64,000 bases of DNA from Thioclava marina (lineage in GTDB: Bacteria > Pseudomonadota > Alphaproteobacteria > Rhodobacterales > Rhodobacteraceae): the NCBI RefSeq assembly GCF_002020135.1, contig NZ_MPZS01000002.1:682001-746000 (forward strand), read 5' to 3'. Position numbers and translations under genes: made by a program. A model generated the notes under the pieces. That model was not told where the DNA came from. It ran no database searches and saw nothing but the letters and a program-made list of their open reading frames with translations. Positions 1 through 16,659 of this stretch are shown piece after piece (within the stretch, counting starts at the first letter, position 1; each line of letters starts with the position of its first letter).

Positions 1-412
1 TCGAGGCGAGTTTCTTCGAAAGCGTATCCTGCCGCCCGACCCGCTGTCCGGCGACAAGCCCCACCGCGTCGGACCCCGCCGCGCGCAGCGGCGCCATCAG
101 CGCAGGCAGTTCCGAGGGCGGGTTCTGCCCGTCACCATCGAGCGTGCAGATGATCTGCCCTTTTGCCGCCAATACGCCCGAATGCACGCCCGCACTCTGG
201 CCCGCGGAGTTCGGGTGATGCAGCAGACGCAGGTTGGGATGGCTCTTCATCCGCTCGCGCACGATTGCCCCCATCCCGTCATCCGAGCCGTCATCGACCA
301 CGATCACCTCGTAGTCGCAGACCGGCGCGCAAGCGGCGTCGATCTCGTCGAGCAGCGACGCGATATTGGGCGCCTCGTTCTTGGCGGGGATGACGATGGA
401 AATTTCAGGCAT
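1..412 (-). CDS. Family 2 glycosyltransferase, dolichol-phosphate mannosyltransferase-like (C-terminus cut off)
   Basis: Reading from the ATG at 412, the protein begins MPEISIVIPAKNEAPNIASL, the classic start of a GT2 (GT-A fold) enzyme. VVDDGSDDGM near residue 40 and TLDGDGQNPPSE near residue 95 supply the nucleotide-sugar and metal-binding aspartates. The HHPNSAGQSAGVHSG stretch is typical of the DPM1/DpgD-like subgroup, which moves a sugar from a nucleotide donor to a polyprenyl phosphate at the inner membrane. Only about 137 residues are inside the window, so membrane helices and exact subgroup cannot be judged. The gene reads out of the window; any partners (lipid A or undecaprenyl-sugar genes) would lie to the left. 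Confidence 0.88.
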   Translation of the reverse strand, partial: MPEISIVIPAKNEAPNIASLLDEIDAACAPVCDYEVIVVDDGSDDGMGAIVRERMKSHPNLRLLHHPNSAGQSAGVHSGVLAAKGQIICTLDGDGQNPPSELPALMAPLRAAGSDAVGLVAGQRVGRQDTLSKKLAS

Positions 413-517
413 GAAAGGCCGAACTCTTGGCTGGGCGCGAAGGCGGGTTCCTCTTAGCCGCGCCGCCCCGGCTTGTAAACGAGTCTTGCGGCACGGACCG
501 ATCCGCGCCGCAGGCGA

Positions 518-1231
518 TCAGCCGAATTTCGCGAAGAGCATCGCGTAGCTCGGCTTGAGTTTCGTACGTGCGACCATCGCGCGGGCGACATCTCCCGAAA
601 TCGCGGCGTCGTAGAAAAACGCGACCGAAACCGCGAATCCATCGACGAGCTTCTGATACCCTTCGGCAGTTTCGGCCTCCGGGGCAGGATGTTTCACGAT
701 CTGAGCGGCGAGATAGCTCAGAAGAGAGGCATCGGCGATCAACTCGCGCCCGCCTTCCTCGCCCAGATTGACGTAATCCGTGGTCAGCACTCGCTCCATC
801 TGGGCGTGATAGGCGTTCATCCGGTCTGAAAAGCCGACGATACCGTTGCGCACATGCAGGTCGCCGATTGCCTCACGTACGCCTTCGAGCGTCTCATGCG
901 CTTCGGGAAGCTGGTTCGCCTCGACCTCTTCACTGGCCTTCGCCGCAAGCTCGGTCACCGTCTCGAACGTCGCACCAAGCACCGGATCGTCGGCATATTG
1001 CGGCGGCGGGTCGGCCGACCAATTTTGCGTGATCTTCGCCCATTCCGTGGAGAAACGCTCCAGCGCGGCCGCGGTCTCGGGGCCCTTACCCTGGTTCGAC
1101 AGGAACAAGGCCGAACGATAGGTGCCGTAGGCTGCCCGCAACTGCGCCTCGCTGTCCTGAAACGGACCGGCCCAGAGCGTTCCCGCACCGAGCGCCGTCA
1201 TACCGAGTGCCAGAATCGTCGCCTTCAACAT
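518..1231 (-). CDS. Small exported protein of unknown function
   Basis: The frame is open further upstream, but the ATG at 1231 is preceded by AGAGGGA at a good distance and gives a normal signal peptide (MLKATILALGMTALGAGTLWA, cleaved before GPFQD). The mature protein of about 215 residues is predicted to be helical and acidic, with no cysteines and no domain I can name. A conserved-looking segment, LHVRNGIVGFSDRMNAYHAQ, sits near the middle. It lies directly behind the rpoC terminator, so it probably has its own promoter. I do not recognise the family; a periplasmic helical bundle is the most that can be said. Confidence 0.75.
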   Translation of the reverse strand: MLKATILALGMTALGAGTLWAGPFQDSEAQLRAAYGTYRSALFLSNQGKGPETAAALERFSTEWAKITQNWSADPPPQYADDPVLGATFETVTELAAKASEEVEANQLPEAHETLEGVREAIGDLHVRNGIVGFSDRMNAYHAQMERVLTTDYVNLGEEGGRELIADASLLSYLAAQIVKHPAPEAETAEGYQKLVDGFAVSVAFFYDAAISGDVARAMVARTKLKPSYAMLFAKFG

Positions 1232-1302
1232 CGCAATCGTCCCTCTTGCCGTCATCGCGTCGCGGGCAAGGTGCGCGGCTTTGCCCGCCAAGACAAGCAA
1301 AA

Positions 1303-1329
1303 CCCCCGCGCGGACGGACCGCGCGGGGG
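1303..1329 (-). terminator. Rho-independent terminator of the rpoBC operon
   Basis: A perfect 11-bp stem (CCCCCGCGCGG / CCGCGCGGGGG) with a 5-nt loop lies 33 bases past the rpoC stop codon. On the minus strand it is followed by TTTTGCTTG, the U-rich tail expected of an intrinsic terminator. Confidence 0.9.
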
Positions 1330-1362
1330 TGATTTTCACTCGATCAAACCTCGGTTTGAGGA

Positions 1363-5598
<4,236 letters not shown>

Positions 5599-5648
5599 CT
5601 GTAAATCCTTGAATGAGGGCGGAAGGGATCAGAGGAGGGCCAAAGCCC

Positions 5649-9785
<4,137 letters not shown>

Positions 9786-9922
9786 GCTCTGCGTGACCTT
9801 TCGTCTCTTCGCGACTGGCGCAATGTCGGGGCCCATTGCGCGCCGCAAGGCGAATGAAGGGGGGCGGTTCCATACCTGCCTTCCGTCCCACCGAAAGGCT
9901 CCCGAACCGCGAACGCCGCCTT

Positions 9923-9996
9923 GGAGAGGGCTTCAGGGCGGCAAAGCCCTCTCCGAGACAGGTTCGGCTGGGCCCGGGGATTGCCCGGACCCAGCC
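9923..9996 (-). promoter_or_regulatory. Two tandem hairpins in the rplL-rpoB gap, possible attenuator
   Basis: The 247-bp gap between rplL and rpoB has no gene. It has a near-perfect 13-bp stem at 9966-9996 (4- to 5-nt loop, one mismatch) and a perfect 11-bp stem at 9923-9954 (GGAGAGGGCTT / AAGCCCTCTCC, 10-nt loop). Neither is followed by a U tract on the minus strand, so they are not full terminators. In enterobacteria an attenuator in this gap lowers rpoBC relative to ribosomal protein mRNA. A similar role, or an RNA-processing role, is inference. Confidence 0.55.
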
Positions 9997-10032
9997 CATT
10001 TTTCAGATCGGATGCAGGCGCATCCGGCTCGA

Positions 10033-10407
10033 TTACTTGAGCTCGACTTTCGCGCCGGCTTCTTCGAGCTTTTTCTTGATCTCTTCGGCTTCCGCTTTCG
10101 CAGCGCCTTCCTTGACCTTGCCGCCAGCCTCAACGAGGTCTTTGGCTTCTTTCAGGCCCAGGCCGGTGATGCCACGGACTTCCTTGATCACGTTGATCTT
10201 GTTGGCGCCAGCTTCCACGAGAACGACGTCGAATTCGTCTTTCTCTTCGACAGCTTCAGCAGCACCAGCAGCCGGGCCAGCCATCATGACGGCGCCACCG
10301 GCGGCCGGCTCGATGCCGTATTCGTCTTTCAGGATGGTTTTCAGTTCCTGGGCTTCCAGAAGGGTCAGGCCCACGATTTCTTCGGCGAGTTTTTTCAGAT
10401 CAGCCAT
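10033..10407 (-). CDS. rplL: 50S ribosomal protein L7/L12
   Basis: This 124-residue acidic protein of the ribosomal stalk recruits GTPase factors (EF-Tu, EF-G, IF2) to the ribosome. The N-terminal dimerisation helices ([20 protein letters not shown]) are followed by an Ala/Gly-rich hinge around residues 35-52 and the globular domain with [20 protein letters not shown]. Length and sequence are normal. It follows rplJ by 67 bp and is followed by a leader with hairpins before rpoB. Confidence 0.99.
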   Translation of the reverse strand: MADLKKLAEEIVGLTLLEAQELKTILKDEYGIEPAAGGAVMMAGPAAGAAEAVEEKDEFDVVLVEAGANKINVIKEVRGITGLGLKEAKDLVEAGGKVKEGAAKAEAEEIKKKLEEAGAKVELK

Positions 10408-10474
10408 TTTACAGTTCCTAGATTTGGGTTTTCCAACGTCGCGGTTTCAAGCCGCTACGGGACAAGTCGATTGC

Positions 10475-10987
10475 TTACGCAGCCTTTTCCTCGATGGTGG
10501 AAAGGATGCTCGCGATGTTCGAAGCAGGCGCGCCAACGGCACCGGCGATGTTCGAAGCGGGTGCACCGATGGCCGAAACGATCTGAGCGATGAGCTCTTC
10601 ACGCGACGGCATATCGGCGACGGCTTTGACACCGGCGACGTCGAGGGCCGAGTCTCCCATTGCGCCGCCGAGGATTTCGAGTTTCTCGTTATCCTTGGCG
10701 TACTTGACGACCACTTTCGCCGCGGCGACAGGGTCCTCAGAATAGGAAAGCACGGTCATGCCCGTCAGGTATTCAGCGATGCTTGCGCAGGGCTGACCTT
10801 CAAGGGCGATCTTGGCGAGCTTGTTCTTGGCAACACGAACCGAACCACCCGCTTCACGCATGCGTGCGCGGAGGTCCTGCATGTCAGCAACCGTCATGCC
10901 TTCGTAGTGAGCAACCACCACGACGCCAGAGCTTGCGAAGATCTGGCCGAGTTCCTCGACCACTTTCTCTTTTTGGGCTCTATCCAC
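10475..10987 (-). CDS. rplJ: 50S ribosomal protein L10
   Basis: L10 (170 residues) anchors L7/L12 dimers to 23S rRNA. The N-terminal RNA-binding domain contains [19 protein letters not shown] and [13 protein letters not shown]. The C-terminal helix carries repeated [10 protein letters not shown] / [10 protein letters not shown] segments that bind L12 dimers; the two clear repeats suit the extended L12-binding helix of alphaproteobacteria. The gene is preceded by a 257-bp leader, the usual site of autogenous control by the L10-L12 complex. Confidence 0.98.
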   Translation of the reverse strand: MDRAQKEKVVEELGQIFASSGVVVVAHYEGMTVADMQDLRARMREAGGSVRVAKNKLAKIALEGQPCASIAEYLTGMTVLSYSEDPVAAAKVVVKYAKDNEKLEILGGAMGDSALDVAGVKAVADMPSREELIAQIVSAIGAPASNIAGAVGAPASNIASILSTIEEKAA

Positions 10988-11244
10988 AGTTACACTCCAA
11001 GTATGGGGGTTTCCCCCCGGCTCTCATTGTCCCGGTTTCCCGGGGTCGGGTCCGAAGGGCCCGAGGCCAGATCGCCCGAGATCGGCCCGAAGGCCCAAAC
11101 CCGGATTGGTCTCGATCCCCATCTCAGGAAGGAAATTAAGCCGTCACCTTGCGGGATCGGGCACCCTCCGTCTCGGACAGGTCAGGGCGGAAGCGTCAGG
11201 CCGCCGCCCTGCCATCCACCGAGGTCTCCCCCGGCGGAATTCTC
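10988..11244 (-). promoter_or_regulatory. rplJ leader region
   Basis: This 257-bp stretch between rplA and rplJ has no gene. It is rich in inverted repeats, for example GGGCGG / CCGCCC around 11190-11212 and a CCCCCA / GGGGGG pairing just ahead of rplJ near 11003-11018. By position it is the expected rplJL leader, where L10-L12 binds its own mRNA in other bacteria. I did not identify a specific binding motif. Confidence 0.4.
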
Positions 11245-11943
11245 TTAGTTGCCGGTCGCCGACGTGAGGTCGAGCGACACGCCCGGGCCCATGGTCGAGC
11301 TCAGCGACACCTTCTTGAGGTAGGTGCCCTTCGCGCCCGTGGGCTTGGCTTTCGACACGGCGTCCACGAAAGCGCGGACGTTCTGGGCGAGCTGCTCCTC
11401 GGTGAAGGAGACCTTGCCGATGCCGCCATGAATGACGCCGGCCTTCTCGACCTTGAACTGGACTTCGCCGCCCTTCGCCGCTTCGACAGCCGCTTTCACG
11501 TCCATCGTCACGGTGCCGACCTTCGGGTTCGGCATCAGGTTGCGCGGGCCCAGGACTTTACCCAGACGGCCGACGAGCGGCATCATGTCGGGGGTCGCGA
11601 TGCAGCGATCGAACTCGATCGTGCCGCCCTGAATGGTTTCCATCAGGTCCTCGGCGCCGACGATATCGGCCCCGGCTTCCTTGGCTTCATCCGCTTTCGC
11701 GCCGCGAGCGAAGACAGCCACGCGGACGGTCTTGCCGGTGCCGTTCGGCAGAGCGACGACGCCACGGACCATCTGGTCCGCATGGCGCGGGTCGACGCCG
11801 AGGTTCATCGCGATTTCGAGCGTCTCGTCGAATTTCGCATTCGCGTTCGACTTGATCAGCGCGACGGCTTCCTCGACGGTGATGTTGTCCTTGCCGGCGA
11901 AGGCTTCGCGGGCGGCTTTGGTGCGTTTACCGAGATTTGCCAT
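11245..11943 (-). CDS. rplA: 50S ribosomal protein L1
   Basis: L1 (232 residues) binds 23S rRNA at the mobile L1 stalk and usually represses its own operon by binding the leader mRNA. Hallmarks are the N-terminal [35 protein letters not shown] and the conserved [20 protein letters not shown]. It starts 3 bp after rplK, consistent with translational coupling. Nothing unusual is seen. Confidence 0.99.
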   Translation of the reverse strand: MANLGKRTKAAREAFAGKDNITVEEAVALIKSNANAKFDETLEIAMNLGVDPRHADQMVRGVVALPNGTGKTVRVAVFARGAKADEAKEAGADIVGAEDLMETIQGGTIEFDRCIATPDMMPLVGRLGKVLGPRNLMPNPKVGTVTMDVKAAVEAAKGGEVQFKVEKAGVIHGGIGKVSFTEEQLAQNVRAFVDAVSKAKPTGAKGTYLKKVSLSSTMGPGVSLDLTSATGN

Positions 11944-11946
11944 GAC

Positions 11947-12399
11947 TTAGCCTTTCACCTCGATGCCGATCGACTTCGCGGAGCCGAGGATGATGTTCAT
12001 CGCGCCTTCGATATCGTTGGCGTTCAGGTCTTTCATCTTCGCTTCGGCGATCTGACGAACCTGAGCGGCGGTCACGGTGCCGGCGACTTCACGACCCGGC
12101 TTCTCCGAGCCCTTCGGACGGTTGCGCTTGCCGACGGGCTTGAGGCCCGCAGCCTGCTTCAGGAAGAAGCTGGCGGTCGGCTGCTTGATCTCGAAGGTGA
12201 AGGACTTGTCAGCGTAATAGGTGATGATCGTCGGGATCTTCGCCTGCTTGTCCATCTCCTGCGTCTTGGCGTTGAACGCCTTGCAGAATTCCATGATGTT
12301 GATCCCGCGCTGACCCAGCGCCGGACCGACCGGCGGGGACGGGTTCGCGCCGCCTGCCGGGATTTGCAGCTTGAGCTGCCCGATAACTTTCTTGGCCAT
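11947..12399 (-). CDS. rplK: 50S ribosomal protein L11
   Basis: L11 (150 residues) sits at the GTPase-associated centre of the large subunit and is needed for the stringent response. The N-terminal domain begins [16 protein letters not shown] with the proline-rich [20 protein letters not shown] hinge. The C-terminal RNA-binding domain has [19 protein letters not shown]. It is the first of the rplKA pair, 104 bp downstream of nusG. Confidence 0.99.
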   Translation of the reverse strand: MAKKVIGQLKLQIPAGGANPSPPVGPALGQRGINIMEFCKAFNAKTQEMDKQAKIPTIITYYADKSFTFEIKQPTASFFLKQAAGLKPVGKRNRPKGSEKPGREVAGTVTAAQVRQIAEAKMKDLNANDIEGAMNIILGSAKSIGIEVKG

Positions 12400-12503
12400 G
12401 TGGCCCTCTCCTTATCACTGTCACACCCGGAGGATGCGAAGTTTAGTGGTTCGGTCCGGGACACCTTGTCTCAGCAAGGACCCTCGCCTCCCACGGCTCA
12501 CAC

Positions 12504-13043
12504 TCAGGCGGTTTTCTGCACCTGCGTGTATTCCAGTTCGACCGGCGTCGGCCGGCCGAAGATCGAGACGGTGACCTTCAGGCGGCTCGCCGCCTCGTCC
12601 ACTTCCTCGACCATGCCCGAGAAGCCCTCGAAGGGCCCGTCGGTCACATTCACGTTCTCGCCGACCTCGAAGGTGATGAGGCTGCGCGGCGCGGCCTGCT
12701 CACCCGATTCGTCGACGCGGCTCAGGATGCGGTTCACTTCCGCATCCGACATCGGCATCGGCTTGCCCTGCGGCCCGAGGAAACCGGTCACCCGGTTCGT
12801 CGAGTTGATCAGGTGATAACCCTTGTCGGTCATCTCCATACGCACGAGCACGTAGCCCGGCATGAAGCGACGCTCGGAGGTCACCTTCTTGCCACGACGC
12901 ACCTCGATCACCTCTTCGGTCGGCACGAGGACTTCTTCGATCTGGTCTTCCAGACCCTTGTCGATCACGGCCTGACGGATGCTCTCGGCCACTTTCTTCT
13001 CGAAGTTCGAGAGAACGCTCACCGAATACCAACGTTTCGCCAT
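12504..13043 (-). CDS. nusG: Transcription termination/antitermination factor NusG
   Basis: NusG (179 residues) binds the RNA polymerase clamp and couples transcription with Rho or the ribosome. The N-terminal NGN domain starts MAKRWYSVSVLSNFEKKVAE and contains RFMPGYVLVRM. The C-terminal KOW domain has FEVGENVNVTDGPFEGFSGM. It follows secE by 242 bp, a longer gap than usual, which may hold a promoter for the nusG-rpl genes. The frame and length are normal. Confidence 0.99.
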   Translation of the reverse strand: MAKRWYSVSVLSNFEKKVAESIRQAVIDKGLEDQIEEVLVPTEEVIEVRRGKKVTSERRFMPGYVLVRMEMTDKGYHLINSTNRVTGFLGPQGKPMPMSDAEVNRILSRVDESGEQAAPRSLITFEVGENVNVTDGPFEGFSGMVEEVDEAASRLKVTVSIFGRPTPVELEYTQVQKTA

Positions 13044-13285
13044 GCCGATTCTTTGCCTCTTACCACCGATGCCAAGGCATCGAAAATTCCTGTTATATCA
13101 CGGGGTTGGCCCGCCATCCCCAGAACAAAAAACAGCGTGCACCACGCGAATCGATGCACGCCGGTTCTGGAAAGTTCCGCCCCTTTACCGCCGAAGGCCT
13201 TTGAATTCAAGACCGTTAGGCCGCAGCGCGGTCACTTCTTCGCCGCAACTGCGAGAGGCGCAATCGCCGCGTGCCCGTTCGGGGA

Positions 13286-13471
13286 TCAGCTGCCGATCAC
13301 CTGGGTCACGCCAAGACGGATGATCCAGTCGACGAGCGAGAAGAAGATCGCCGTCAGGGCCGCCATCGCGAGCACCATGCCGGTCGTCAGCAGAACCTCG
13401 CGCCGGTTCGGCCAGGTCACCTTGCCCGCTTCCGAGCGCACCTGCTGGAGAAACTGGAGGGGGTTTGCCAT
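13286..13471 (-). CDS. secE: Preprotein translocase subunit SecE
   Basis: This 61-residue single-span SecE stabilises SecY in the inner-membrane translocon. It starts MANPLQFLQQVRSEAGKVTW, and the conserved KVTWPNRREVLLTTGMV amphipathic segment leads into one membrane helix. I chose the ATG at 13471 over the one at 13480 because AAGGGATG lies at normal distance from it, while it would abut the upstream one. Short one-helix SecE is normal for alphaproteobacteria. The usual tRNA-Trp neighbour is not here but about 15 kb away at 28699. Confidence 0.97.
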   Translation of the reverse strand: MANPLQFLQQVRSEAGKVTWPNRREVLLTTGMVLAMAALTAIFFSLVDWIIRLGVTQVIGS

Positions 13472-13716
13472 TCTCGTCATCCCTTATGCGCGCCGCATGT
13501 CGCGCCGCCTCATCTGCCCGAAGCGCCCCGAGAGGCGCAATTGCCGCCAGATACGCGCTCCCCTCCCGGATTTCAAGGCTGATGCCGTCACTGGCCGCGC
13601 GCGCAGTGATCTGCGTGATGCGCATGGCGGCCCTGCAGACGGAAAATTGCACCTGCTTCGTGCTAAAGGAGATCACAAGAAGATGGCGCCCTCCGCGCCA
13701 GTCATGGAGCAACCCG

Positions 13717-14214
13717 ATGCCGACCGTTCTCAACCGCTATGCCACGCCGTTCATCACCGGCCTCTTCCTCATCTCGTTGATTTCCGGGGTGGCGCTGTTC
13801 TTCCACTGGGGCTCGTCGTGGTTCCGCGGCATGCATGAATGGCTCTCGCTGGTCCTGATCGTGCCCTTTGTTCTTCACATCTGGAAGAACTGGCGCGCGA
13901 TGATGAATTACTTCAAGCGTGCACCGATGTTCCTGGCGCTCGCCGTGTCGCTGGTCGCAGCGCTCGCCTTCGCGATTCCCGCCGCAATGCAACCGAGTGG
14001 CGCGGTGCGTGGCGGTCCGCCGCAATTCGCGATCGCTCAGGCGATGTTCGATGCGCCGCTCGGCACCGTCGCCCCGGTCTTCGGGCTCACCGAGCAGGAG
14101 GCACTTGCCAAACTTGGCGCGACCACGATCGGCCAAAGCCTGACCCAGATCGCGGAGGCACAGGGCAGCTCTGCGGCTTCGCTGGCGCAGGAGCTTATGA
14201 AACCTGCGGAGTAA
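13717..14214 (+). CDS. DUF4405-type membrane protein
   Basis: This 165-residue protein starts at the ATG at 13717 (MPTVLNRYATPFITGLFLIS), preceded by ATGGAG. Three hydrophobic segments are visible: residues 8-30, about 42-58 (LSLVLIVPFVLHIWKNW) and 68-88. The MHEWLSLVLIVPFVLHIWKNW part, with histidines in helices, is typical of DUF4405, a cytochrome-b-like helical family. The soluble tail has a repeated L-GAxTIGQSLTQIAEAQG helical segment. A role in membrane electron transfer is possible from the fold only. It diverges from secE and precedes the polysaccharide genes. Confidence 0.75.
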   Translation: MPTVLNRYATPFITGLFLISLISGVALFFHWGSSWFRGMHEWLSLVLIVPFVLHIWKNWRAMMNYFKRAPMFLALAVSLVAALAFAIPAAMQPSGAVRGGPPQFAIAQAMFDAPLGTVAPVFGLTEQEALAKLGATTIGQSLTQIAEAQGSSAASLAQELMKPAE

Positions 14215-14274
14215 CCAACGCCAAACCCGTTGCCGCACGGGCGGGGGCGCTCTAAAAAGGAATGCAACTCATGA

Positions 14275-16659
14275 TTGCATTTCGAGCTTCTGTTGCCCCC
14301 GAAAACCTCCTTGCTTCACACACGCGCCGCCACACCGGCCCTCCGGCTCTGGCGACGCTTGAGTGGACTGCGCGGCGCGATTGACCGCATAGAGGGGGCA
14401 ACCGTCACCGGCTGGGCGGCGCAGCGAGGCGCGTCGCCCCCTCTCACAGTCGAACTGCATTGCGCAGACGGACGCCTCGCGACACTGCGCGCGGCTGCGT
14501 ATCGGGCTGATCTCGAAGGGGCAGGCATCGGCACGGGGCGGCACGGGTTTTCGATTGCCTTGCCGCCTCAGCTGATCGAAGCCGTCCATGCGGGAGGCTG
14601 GATCGCGCTTCGCCAAGCGCAGGCAGGCCCGGAGATCGCGCGGCTCGAACTCGGCACCGAAGCGCATGCATCGGGAAAAGGCTCACCGCTTGCCCGCCAT
14701 CTCTTCGGTCCACTCCTGCGTCTCGGCGATCCCGTCGCGCACGACGCGCGCCCCGATCTTTCCCGCCATCGCGCGCTTTTCAGCAACCGCGCCGCCGCAG
14801 GCCCCGAAGCTCTTCCGGCCCCTCTCTTCGCTTATCTCGATTTCGTCCGGCATCGCGACGCTCGTCCGGAAACATTCCCCCCCGAACACGATGCCGAGCA
14901 GATCGGCGAACTCCTGCGCTGGTATCTCGACGAGTACGGCGCGCGGCGCACCGGCCTTCAGACCCCGCTCTCGCGCGCGGCGATCGACTGGCTCAACACG
15001 GAGGAGAACGGGATCACCCGCGCCATTGGGCTGTTTGACCCGCACGCCCCCGACCGAGAACGCGCGATCGCCCATTGGGCGACCGAACTCGCCCCCAGCC
15101 TCGACCTGGCGGATTGCCTGATTTCCGAGACGCATCGCGCCCACCTCTGCGAACCGCTCACATCCGACCCTTTCGCGCTCAACCATTTCACGCGCCACCT
15201 GCACACCACGATCCCGGCGCTCACAGCCCTCGACCCGACGCAGAGCGAAGATCGGCGCACCCTGACACTCGCGGTGATGGCGCTTGCGCTAGAACAGCCT
15301 GCCTTCCTCTGGTTCGTGCCGCGCACCGATCTCGACACGCTCCTCGACAGCGGCGCTTTCTCGAATTTCGCAACCGACTTGTGTCCCGGCACGTCGGCTT
15401 CTCGGTCCCGCTATGGCGCGACCCTGCGCGCAACCGGGTTCGATCTCGACACGCGCAGCTTCCTGCGCAGCCCCGAGGGTCACCGGATCGAGGCCGCCCG
15501 CCTCCCTGTGCCCTCAGAGGCTCCCGTCGATATCCAGATTCTCGGCCCCTTTCACAAGGCCGCTGGGCTCGGCCAGTCGACCCGGCTCTCGCAAGCGATC
15601 CTCGGCCACACCCCCTACAGCCTTCACGCAGTCGATATCGCCCGCGACAACCCCACACCGAGCCGCCCGCGGATCGAGACCGGAGCCGCGCGCCCCGCGC
15701 GCATCAACCTGCTGCATCTCAACGCCGAAGCGGTCCCCGCCGCGCTCGCCTACGAGCCCGACATTTTCTCGGGCGCCTACACGATCGCCTATATCTACTG
15801 GGAGCTCGACAGCCCCGCACTCTGTCACCATCTCGCGCTCGATCTGGTGGATGAGATATGGGTCTCGTCCGAGTACTGCGCCGAGATCTATCGGGGCGCG
15901 ACCACCAAGCCGGTCACCAATGTCGGCATGTGTTTCGAAGAGCCCCCCGCGATCGAGCGCCCCGAAGCCCGCCACGCGCTGCACGCCCGCCTCGAACTGC
16001 CCACCTCTGCCTTTACCCTGCTCACAAGCTTCGACAGCTTTTCCTTCCTCCAGCGCAAGAACCCCCTCGGGACGCTGCGCGCCTTTGGCGCGGCCTTCCC
16101 CGACGACCCCGAAGCCCGGTTGATCCTCAAGAGCCAGAACCGCGCGAAGGTGCGCGACCCGGCACAAGCCGCGCTCTGGGCGGAAATCGACCGCGAGATC
16201 GCCGCCGATCCGCGAATTCTGCTGCTTGATGAAACGATGGATTATTCCGAGGTCCTGCGCCTGATCGCGGGGGCGGATGGCTATCTCTCTTTGCACCGCT
16301 CGGAGGGTTGGGGTTTCGGGATGCTCGAGGCGATGGCGCTCGGCACGCCGGTCCTATGCACTGGATATTCCGGCAATCTCGAGTTTTGCGACCCTCAGAC
16401 CGCATGGCTCGTTCCGGCCGATCTCGTCGAAGTCGGCCCTCAGGATTACATCTTCGCCCGCCCCGGCCAGCACTGGGGCGAGCCCGACCTTGCCGTCGCA
16501 ATCGAGCAACTGCGCGCTTTCCGATCTGACCCTGAGCTTCGAAGGAAAAAAGCGGCGCAGGCCCAGATCAGGGTGCGCCGCGATTTCTCGGCCTCCGCCA
16601 TAGCACGCCGCTACGAGGTGCGCCTGCGCGAGATCTTTGACGAACTCGACGCGCGTTGA
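14275..16659 (+). CDS. GT4-family glycosyltransferase with N-terminal beta-sandwich-like domain
   Basis: This large enzyme (up to 794 residues) has a GT-B, family 4 catalytic domain in its C-terminal half: IQILGPFHKAAGLGQSTR, LTSFDSFSFLQRKNPLGTLR, and the EX7E-type nucleotide-sugar motif in SEGWGFGMLEAMALGTPVLC. Residues 30-120 (GAIDRIEGATVTGWA ... GTGRHGF) match a small domain often found ahead of glycosyltransferases in alphaproteobacteria. The start is uncertain: the frame opens with TTG at 14275 directly after a stop, while the good AAGGA site serves ATGs at 14262 and 14271 in another frame that ends after about 37-40 codons. It probably builds an exported polysaccharide with the neighbouring kps genes. 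Confidence 0.85.
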   Translation: MHFELLLPPKTSLLHTRAATPALRLWRRLSGLRGAIDRIEGATVTGWAAQRGASPPLTVELHCADGRLATLRAAAYRADLEGAGIGTGRHGFSIALPPQLIEAVHAGGWIALRQAQAGPEIARLELGTEAHASGKGSPLARHLFGPLLRLGDPVAHDARPDLSRHRALFSNRAAAGPEALPAPLFAYLDFVRHRDARPETFPPEHDAEQIGELLRWYLDEYGARRTGLQTPLSRAAIDWLNTEENGITRAIGLFDPHAPDRERAIAHWATELAPSLDLADCLISETHRAHLCEPLTSDPFALNHFTRHLHTTIPALTALDPTQSEDRRTLTLAVMALALEQPAFLWFVPRTDLDTLLDSGAFSNFATDLCPGTSASRSRYGATLRATGFDLDTRSFLRSPEGHRIEAARLPVPSEAPVDIQILGPFHKAAGLGQSTRLSQAILGHTPYSLHAVDIARDNPTPSRPRIETGAARPARINLLHLNAEAVPAALAYEPDIFSGAYTIAYIYWELDSPALCHHLALDLVDEIWVSSEYCAEIYRGATTKPVTNVGMCFEEPPAIERPEARHALHARLELPTSAFTLLTSFDSFSFLQRKNPLGTLRAFGAAFPDDPEARLILKSQNRAKVRDPAQAALWAEIDREIAADPRILLLDETMDYSEVLRLIAGADGYLSLHRSEGWGFGMLEAMALGTPVLCTGYSGNLEFCDPQTAWLVPADLVEVGPQDYIFARPGQHWGEPDLAVAIEQLRAFRSDPELRRKKAAQAQIRVRRDFSASAIARRYEVRLREIFDELDAR

